Source of the DNA: Ktedonobacteria bacterium
GTDB taxonomy: Bacteria; Chloroflexota; Ktedonobacteria; Ktedonobacterales; JACDGC01
DNA: 56,222 nt
Reading direction: 5' to 3'
NCBI GenBank assembly: GCA_027459785.1
Contig: DAIDGU010000034.1
Span: forward strand, 1 to 56,222
Position numbers and translations under genes: made by a program. Below the pieces are notes generated by a model. The model was not told the origin of the DNA, searched no databases, and worked only from the letters and a program-made list of their open reading frames with translations. Positions 50,994 to 56,222 of this stretch are shown in pieces (the first letter of the stretch is position 1; each line of letters begins with the position of its first letter).

Positions 50994-52406
50994 CTACCGC
51001 AATCGAGACGGCAAGATCTTCAGGGCATCACGGTATTTGGCGACGGTGCGGCGGGCGACAGGGATGCCACGTTCGGTCAGCAGCGCGGCCAGGTCTTCGT
51101 CGCTGAGGGGGTGGCGCGGATCTTCGGCGGCGATCAGTTCGCGCAGCAGATCTTTGGCGCGCAGCGAGCCATCGAAGAAGTCGTCGAAGGGGATCGTGCG
51201 GCCGTCGGGCAGCAACACGTATTTGTCGTTGGTCGCGCGGCTGATCGTCGCCTCGTGCAGGCCGACGTAGAGCGCCAGTTCGCTGCGCGTCAGAGGCCGG
51301 AGGTAGCGCACACCTTTATCCAGGAAGTCGTATTGCGCCTCGATCAGGGCATCGGCGATCTTTTTGAGCGTCTGCCAGCGTTGATTGACGTTATCGATGA
51401 ATGCTTGCGCGCGATGGACGTACTGGCGGACGTGCTTGCGCTGCGCCTCGGAGACGCCTGGCTGATCTTTCGTGACGGCGACCTCATTGAAGGTGGGATT
51501 GATGGTGAAACGATAGCGGCGGCGCTCCACCACCTCCGCCTCGAAGCCGGTCTCCGTGCGGCGAATCAGCACATCGGGCCGGACGAGCGCCGTGGCTCCG
51601 CGCCCATTGGCTCCGCGCGGCAACGGTTCATCCAGCGTCGCATTGGCGGGGTAGGGATTCAGGTTGGTTTTGATGAAGTGCCAGGCGCGTTTGACATGCG
51701 TGCTGGTCGTCCCTAATTCGCGCCCGATCTCGACGAAACGGCGCTGGCCGACATCCGCCAGGTGATGCGCGACGATGGCTTCCGCCAGGGGCTGGGGCTT
51801 ACCCTGCTCGCGGAACCAACGCAGTTGAATGAGCAGGCATTCCGTGATGTCGCGCGCGCCAATACCCAGCGGCTCCTGCGCTTGCAGCACCTCCAGGGCG
51901 TGGGCGACGCGCGCCACCGGCACATCCAGGTCGGCGGCCAGGTCTTCGATGCGCGCGGCCAAGTAGCCGCGCTCGTCCAGGCTGCCCACCAGCGCCTCCG
52001 CGATGGGAATATCTGCCGCCGGCAGGGCGGTGCGCAGCGCCGTCAGCAGCGTTTCCGGCAGGGTGGCGGCGGCGGAAACGCGCAGCATCGGATCGAAGTC
52101 GTCATCGTCGCCCAGGCCGTTGCCGCCGTGGTCATAGATGTCGCTCCACTCGGTCAGGCTGTCGCGCGGCTGGGCCGCGGCCACGGCGGAGCAGACGGCG
52201 CAGCGCCCGCCGACGAGCGGCATGCCACATTGCAGGCATTGCGCCACCTCGTCCACTTCCAGCGCGGGATTATCCGCCTGCTCCGCACCGACGGCCTGTT
52301 CGAGTTCCAGCGACGACAACTGCAAGATCGCGATGGATTCGATCAGTTTCGGTGAAACGGTGTGCGTCTGTTGCGGCGCAACGACGGGACGTTGATCGAT
52401 ATACAC
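50994..52406 (-). CDS. rpoN: RNA polymerase sigma-54 factor with inserted zinc ribbon
   Basis: A 470-residue sigma-54. Region I is Gln-rich/Leu-rich (SPKLIESIAILQLSSLELEQAV); the core-binding part has LDERGYLAARIEDLA; the promoter-binding part has LTRSELALYVGLHEATISRATNDKYV and the RpoN box ARRTVAKYR. A Cys4 knuckle pair (Cys57, Cys60, Cys69, Cys72 in CLQCGMPLVGGRCAVC) follows region I, which is unusual. GTG start at 52406 with GGGAGG nine bases upstream. No enhancer-binding partner in the window. Confidence 0.95.
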   Translation of the reverse strand: MYIDQRPVVAPQQTHTVSPKLIESIAILQLSSLELEQAVGAEQADNPALEVDEVAQCLQCGMPLVGGRCAVCSAVAAAQPRDSLTEWSDIYDHGGNGLGDDDDFDPMLRVSAAATLPETLLTALRTALPAADIPIAEALVGSLDERGYLAARIEDLAADLDVPVARVAHALEVLQAQEPLGIGARDITECLLIQLRWFREQGKPQPLAEAIVAHHLADVGQRRFVEIGRELGTTSTHVKRAWHFIKTNLNPYPANATLDEPLPRGANGRGATALVRPDVLIRRTETGFEAEVVERRRYRFTINPTFNEVAVTKDQPGVSEAQRKHVRQYVHRAQAFIDNVNQRWQTLKKIADALIEAQYDFLDKGVRYLRPLTRSELALYVGLHEATISRATNDKYVLLPDGRTIPFDDFFDGSLRAKDLLRELIAAEDPRHPLSDEDLAALLTERGIPVARRTVAKYRDALKILPSRLR

Positions 52407-53124
52407 AGTAGTCAGCCTCCCAGCTATGAATCAACACCTGTTCGGCGCACCCGCCCCGGCCTCAATCGCGCGGCGGCATGCGCGCCCCTGTGTCTGCGCC
52501 CGCGTTCCCTCCGGACGCCCAATGCGACAAGCTCATATCCCGCCACCCATGACGGCGATTGATGATGTTATACCAGAAATCGCGCGCATCGCGCACGGTC
52601 TTTCCCCCAAATGGCGGCTAGCGCGGATGCGCGCGTCCCCTCGCCCCACTGCTGCACGCAGCCGCGCGCATTTCTCCGCGAATATCTCAGTATAGCACGT
52701 TTCTTGGCTAATTGGTACCGGGCAGCGCGCAATGGGTACATGGTACAGAGGGAGGCATCTCGACCAAAATGGCTAATTGTCTTTCTCGCACTCACTCTGC
52801 ACGATCCTCCTGGTGGGGCCGCGCCAGCCCGTGGGCGATGAAAGCGAAAAGGGCGTCCTGAACGGCGGGCGGCTGGCCGCCCGCCTGGGCGGCAGCATCG
52901 GGCGCGGCGATCAGGGGGGCATGGGTGGCAACTCCCGCGCTGAATCTCATGGTGTTTTCTTTTTATTGGGCCATAGAATCAGGGTCATTAGGCCAAAGAA
53001 AGTGCCTGTTATTACCGTGCGCCGACAGATGAAGGGGACCGTGTGAATTGGTGCAGCGTTTGCGGGGAAACAGTGAGAGATTTCCCCTGGCACACGCTGC
53101 TGTTCGCTGAAAGGATCCAATCCG
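52407..53124. other. 718-base spacer between rpoN and cydA
   Basis: No convincing gene. GGCGGGCGGC-TG-GCCGCCCGCC (52864-52885) is a perfect 10-bp inverted repeat that could stop transcription. The last 100 bases are AT-richer and probably hold the cyd promoter; I cannot place it with confidence. Confidence 0.45.
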
Positions 53125-54489
53125 ATGCCGCAGTTGTTTTCGGCACGCGCCCAGATGGGTACGTCGCTGGTGTTTCATATCATCTTTTCGGTGCTGGGCG
53201 TAGGCTTGCCGCTGCTGCTCTGCATCACCGAAGGGCTGGCCTTGCGCTACAAAGATCCCTCGTGGATGCGCCTGGCGCGGCAATGGAGCCGCGCTTTCGC
53301 CATCGTCTTCGCCATCGGGGCCGTTTCCGGCGCGATTGTCGAGTTCGAAATCGTTCTCTTGTGGCCGACCTTCGCCCGTTACATGGGATCGATCATCGGC
53401 TTGGCCTTCGCAATGGAAGGCTTCGCCTTTTTCACTGAGGGGATCTTTTTAGGGATCTACCTTTATGGTTGGGAGCGCCTGTCGCCCCGCACGCACTGGC
53501 TGTGTTCGTTCCCCCTGTGGCTCAGTGGCGCGGCCTCGGCCTGGTTCATCCTCACCGCGAACTCGTGGATGAACTCGCCGGCGGGCTTCACATTCAAAAA
53601 TGGCGTCGTCACCAACGTCAACCCTTTTGCCGCGATCTTCAATCCCTCCACGCCCTTCGAGGCCACCCACATGATCCTGGCGTGCTATGTCGCTGTTGGT
53701 TTCGCGGTCGCTGCGATCTATGCCGTCGCGTTCCTGCGTGGCCACCGCACGGACTATAACCGTAAGGGCTTGATGCTGGGAATGGCGATGGGATCGCTCG
53801 CCATTCCCCTGCAAATCGTCAGCGGCGACTTCAATGCGCGCTTTCTGGAAAAGTCACAGCCGATTAAGTATGCCGCGATGGAAGGTATTGTGCGCAGCGG
53901 GCGCGGGCTACCCTTGTATATCGGCGGCATCCCCAACCCCGACACCGGCAAGGTTTCCGGCGCGATCCAGATCCCCCACGGCGAGAGCTTGCTGGCGCAC
54001 TTCAACCTGAATTCACCCTCGGTTGGGATGGATGCTTTCCCCAAAAATAACTGGCCGAACGCGGTCGCCGTGCATCTGACGTTTGATCTGATGGTAGGCT
54101 GCGGCTTCTTCTTGCTGCTGGTGGCGGCGCTTTTCTGGTTCCGCTATTGGCGTGGCAAACACGCGCTGCCGGATCGCACGTGGTTGCTAGCTGGCATCGC
54201 CATCTGTGGCCCGCTAGGCTTCCTGGCTATCGAAAGCGGCTGGATGGTCACGGAGGAGGGCCGCCAACCCTGGATCATCTACGGCCTCTTGCGCGTGAAC
54301 CAGGCGGCGACGCCATCCCAGTGGATGAACGTGAGTTTCGGCATCTTCGCCATCGTCTACATCGTATTAGGTGTGACGCTGGTGGGGCTATTGCTCCATC
54401 TGGCGCGGCATCCCCTGCCAGCCCGCACCTGGCAAGACTACATCGTCCACGAGGAGCAATCCCAGCCATCCATGCAGGAGGCAACGTAA
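53125..54489 (+). CDS. cydA: Cytochrome bd oxidase subunit I
   Basis: A 454-residue quinol oxidase subunit, in the membrane, reducing oxygen to water. The N-terminal heme region is TSLVFHIIFSVLGVGLPL (His); MVTEEGRQPWIIYGLLR carries the conserved Arg-Gln-Pro-Trp block. The quinol loop is short, as in the CIO-type enzymes. AAAGGA lies upstream. The stop overlaps the cydB start. Confidence 0.95.
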   Translation: MPQLFSARAQMGTSLVFHIIFSVLGVGLPLLLCITEGLALRYKDPSWMRLARQWSRAFAIVFAIGAVSGAIVEFEIVLLWPTFARYMGSIIGLAFAMEGFAFFTEGIFLGIYLYGWERLSPRTHWLCSFPLWLSGAASAWFILTANSWMNSPAGFTFKNGVVTNVNPFAAIFNPSTPFEATHMILACYVAVGFAVAAIYAVAFLRGHRTDYNRKGLMLGMAMGSLAIPLQIVSGDFNARFLEKSQPIKYAAMEGIVRSGRGLPLYIGGIPNPDTGKVSGAIQIPHGESLLAHFNLNSPSVGMDAFPKNNWPNAVAVHLTFDLMVGCGFFLLLVAALFWFRYWRGKHALPDRTWLLAGIAICGPLGFLAIESGWMVTEEGRQPWIIYGLLRVNQAATPSQWMNVSFGIFAIVYIVLGVTLVGLLLHLARHPLPARTWQDYIVHEEQSQPSMQEAT

Positions 54490-55526
54490 TGGTATTAGAC
54501 TATGTCGTCATTACCATTCTGTGGGGCAGCATCATCGCCTTCGCCGTGCTGGGCGGGGCGGATTTTGGCGGCGGCGTGTGGGCGTTGTTGGCTGTCGGTC
54601 CGCGCGCCAGGCGCCAGCAAGAGCTGATCGAGCATGCGATTGGGCCGGTGTGGGAAGCGAACAATGTCTGGCTGATTTATCTGGTCGTTGGCCTCCTCAC
54701 CGCCTTCCCGCCTGTGGCCTATACATTGGCGATCGCGCTTTTCATCCCCTTCGTGCTGGCGCTGATTGGCGTGGTGATGCGCGGCGCGTCCTTCGCGTTC
54801 GAGACGCACATCGCCAACTCGGTGAAGCTACGCCAGGCGTGGGGGAAGGGCTTCAGCGCAGCCAGCACCATCACGCCGTTTTTGTTAGGCGCGGCGGCGG
54901 CGGCAGTGGCCAGCGGCCAGATTCATTATAACAATGGCGCGGTGCAGGCGGATCGCTTCTTGCCGTGGCTATCGCCCTTCGCGCTGGTGATCGGCGCGCT
55001 CGCGCTCACGCTCTGCGCGACCATCGCGGCGGTGTATCTGACGGTGGAAGCACAGGGCAATCACGATCAGGAGATGATGGCGGCGTTTCGCCGCCGCGCG
55101 CTCTATGCGGGGGCCGTCACTGCCCTCTTCGGTTTCGTGGGACTGCTCCTCGCGCCCAGCGAAGCGCCGGTGATCTGGTTTGGCCTGACGCATCATGCGC
55201 TGCCACTGCTGCTCCTCACGATGCTGGTCGGTGTGGTGACGGCTGGTTGTCTCTATAAGCGGCGCTATCAGGCGGCGCGCATCATGGTGGTGGCGATGAC
55301 GGTGGGGCTGCTGGGCGCGTGGGGGCTGGCGCAGGTACCGTACATCGTCCCGCCTGATCTCACCGTCACGAACGCGGCCAGCCCGCAAGTGACCCTCGCT
55401 GAATTCCTGGGCGTGGCGATTGTGGGTATGGCGATCTTGCTACCTTCACTGGCATTCCTCTTCCGTGTATTCAAGGGCAAACGACCGGAACCAGCGCTGC
55501 ATGGGCGTGCGCTGGATGAAGCCTGA
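54489..55526 (+). CDS. cydB: Cytochrome bd oxidase subunit II
   Basis: A 345-residue subunit with about eight hydrophobic helices. The family start is LWGSIIAFAVLGGADFGGGVW, followed by IGPVWEANNVWLIYLVVGLL and VMRGASFAFE. The ATG at 54489 shares its A with the cydA TAA, with AGGAGG seven bases upstream, so translation is coupled. cydCD genes are not seen. Confidence 0.95.
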   Translation: MVLDYVVITILWGSIIAFAVLGGADFGGGVWALLAVGPRARRQQELIEHAIGPVWEANNVWLIYLVVGLLTAFPPVAYTLAIALFIPFVLALIGVVMRGASFAFETHIANSVKLRQAWGKGFSAASTITPFLLGAAAAAVASGQIHYNNGAVQADRFLPWLSPFALVIGALALTLCATIAAVYLTVEAQGNHDQEMMAAFRRRALYAGAVTALFGFVGLLLAPSEAPVIWFGLTHHALPLLLLTMLVGVVTAGCLYKRRYQAARIMVVAMTVGLLGAWGLAQVPYIVPPDLTVTNAASPQVTLAEFLGVAIVGMAILLPSLAFLFRVFKGKRPEPALHGRALDEA

Positions 55527-55543
55527 ACGAGAGGTGACGAACG

Positions 55544-55786
55544 ATGCCAGGTTTTGCACCATATATCTTGCTGGTGATCTTTTTCGCGGCGATTGTGCCG
55601 CTGGTGCGCTATGGCGCGCAGGCGCGCGACATCGAGGCGGAGGCGGCGGCGCATGTAGCGCGCACACATCAGCGCCTGCACCGCCTGGCGCGCATCGGCG
55701 AGGTGGCGCTGGCTGGGCTGACGGCGCTGGGCGCGCTGCTCGCGTCCGTCATGCTGCTGCGCAAGCGCAAGGGCCGCGCCGCGTGA
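55544..55786 (+). CDS. Small membrane protein of the cyd operon
   Basis: An 80-residue protein with hydrophobic segments at about 6-22 and 52-70 and a basic tail (LLRKRKGRAA). It starts 17 bases after cydB with GAGGTG upstream. By position it could be a small auxiliary subunit of the oxidase, like CydX, but it is longer and has two membrane segments. No family was recognised. Confidence 0.75.
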   Translation: MPGFAPYILLVIFFAAIVPLVRYGAQARDIEAEAAAHVARTHQRLHRLARIGEVALAGLTALGALLASVMLLRKRKGRAA

Positions 55787-55883
55787 GGGGTGAGTATGGC
55801 ACGTTGTGGGTCGCGCCGCCGCACTGGTTGGCGCGGGGCAGAAAATGGTTGCACGAATTCGCGGCCAATTGGGTCATGGGGGG

Positions 55884-55912
55884 TTGACATTCCGCAATCC
55901 ATATGGCATACT
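55884..55912 (+). promoter_or_regulatory. rRNA promoter
   Basis: TTGACA (55884-55889), 17 bases, CATACT (55907-55912), about 158 bases upstream of 23S rRNA. Confidence 0.7.
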
Positions 55913-55995
55913 TAAAAAGTCGCTGAACGCAAACAACATGTTGCGGCCAACGACGTGAACATGAACAAATGCATAGAATTCCTGCAAATAGGCAA

Positions 55996-56069
55996 ACTTG
56001 CCAGCATACGAGTCGTTGGCAAGTAGGGAAATCCATGATTTCGATTTTGCCGATCTCTTTAACGGAGAG
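55996..56069 (+). promoter_or_regulatory. rRNA leader: stem and boxA-like antitermination site
   Basis: ACTTGCCA (55996-56003) pairs with TGGCAAGT (56017-56024). CTCTTTAAC (56055-56063) matches the boxA core, inside a small ATCTCT/AGAGAT hairpin just before the 23S sequence. Confidence 0.6.
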
Positions 56070-56222
56070 ATGAAGTTACATAGGGGACATGGTGGATGCC
56101 TAGGTGTTCAGGGCCGATGAAGGACGGGGACCGCGCCGAAACGTGTCCGGGGAGCTGCGCACAAGCGATGAGCCGGACGAGTCCGAATGGGGCAACCCCC
56201 GTGGCAGCATGGCCACGGATCC
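56070..56222 (+). rRNA. 23S ribosomal RNA, 5' end (partial)
   Basis: Recognised by GGTGGATGCC (56091-56100), CGATGAAGGACG, and TCCGAATGGGGCAACCC, all highly conserved in domain I. It runs off the right edge. No 16S rRNA is found upstream; cytochrome bd genes are there instead, so 23S has its own promoter and leader. The 5' end is estimated from distance to GGTGGATGCC. Confidence 0.95.

Noticed and set aside
52777..53046. 89-codon plus-strand frame before cydA
   Set aside because: It spans the 10-bp hairpin at 52864, has no clear ribosome site and no recognisable composition.
53043..53438. Small CxxC protein frame starting before cydA
   Set aside because: The CSVCG start looked like a zinc site, but the frame runs far into cydA out of phase and loses all character there.
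56217..56222. GGATCC at the right end
   Set aside because: It could be a cloning site or contig end, but six bases at a window edge are not evidence for either.

Overview
The window is GC-rich, densely packed bacterial chromosome. Several features fit a Chloroflexota lineage (Ktedonobacteria-like or a relative), though this is inference: a 23S rRNA gene with its own promoter and no 16S directly upstream, two F420/FMN split-barrel (PPOX) proteins, KGG stress protein, WXG100-type proteins with an FtsK-like ATPase, GTG and TTG starts, and many short palindromic repeats between genes. No gene here fixes the species.

Layout. 1-5644 (minus) is a type-VII-secretion-like cluster: WXG100-like protein, large coiled-coil/FtsK ATPase, second WXG100-like protein, and a coiled-coil protein with a Gly-rich repeat tail running off the left edge. 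5922-10711 holds a small membrane protein, DedA, gamma-glutamyltransferase, a secreted Gly/Tyr/Cys-rich protein and a KGG stress protein. 10787-13480 (minus) carries rpsU-ybeY-dgkA and aroC. 13824-17524 (plus) has a vWA protein, folC, an apparently autoregulated MarR repressor and a zinc-ribbon protein. 18158-22173 (minus) is a MoxR-DUF58-DUF4129 operon. A GT-C glycosyltransferase and tRNA-Thr follow.

24686-25966 is an ISAzo13-like insertion sequence abutting a decapitated SGNH gene. After it come an intact SGNH hydrolase, comF, TetR, a PPOX protein and a convergent HTH/PIN pair. 30683-34999 is aconitase interrupted by a 517-residue intein placed between two [4Fe-4S] ligand cysteines. Next are a SIS-domain isomerase, an IS607-family element with TnpA and TnpB, a phosphotransferase, an ABC exporter with a 20-bp operator-like palindrome, an aldo/keto reductase, a methyltransferase, a Nif3-like protein, a second PPOX protein, a DUF885 hydrolase, a membrane-anchored GH3 (NagZ-like) enzyme, two response regulators, a sigma-54 factor with an inserted zinc ribbon, a cytochrome bd operon, and finally the 5' end of 23S rRNA.

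The most unusual points are the aconitase intein, the secretion-like cluster, the repeat mosaic (several families, twice arranged as large nested inverted repeats, and once apparently embedded in ybeY), a YbeY lacking its third zinc-ligand histidine, and the unlinked 23S gene.
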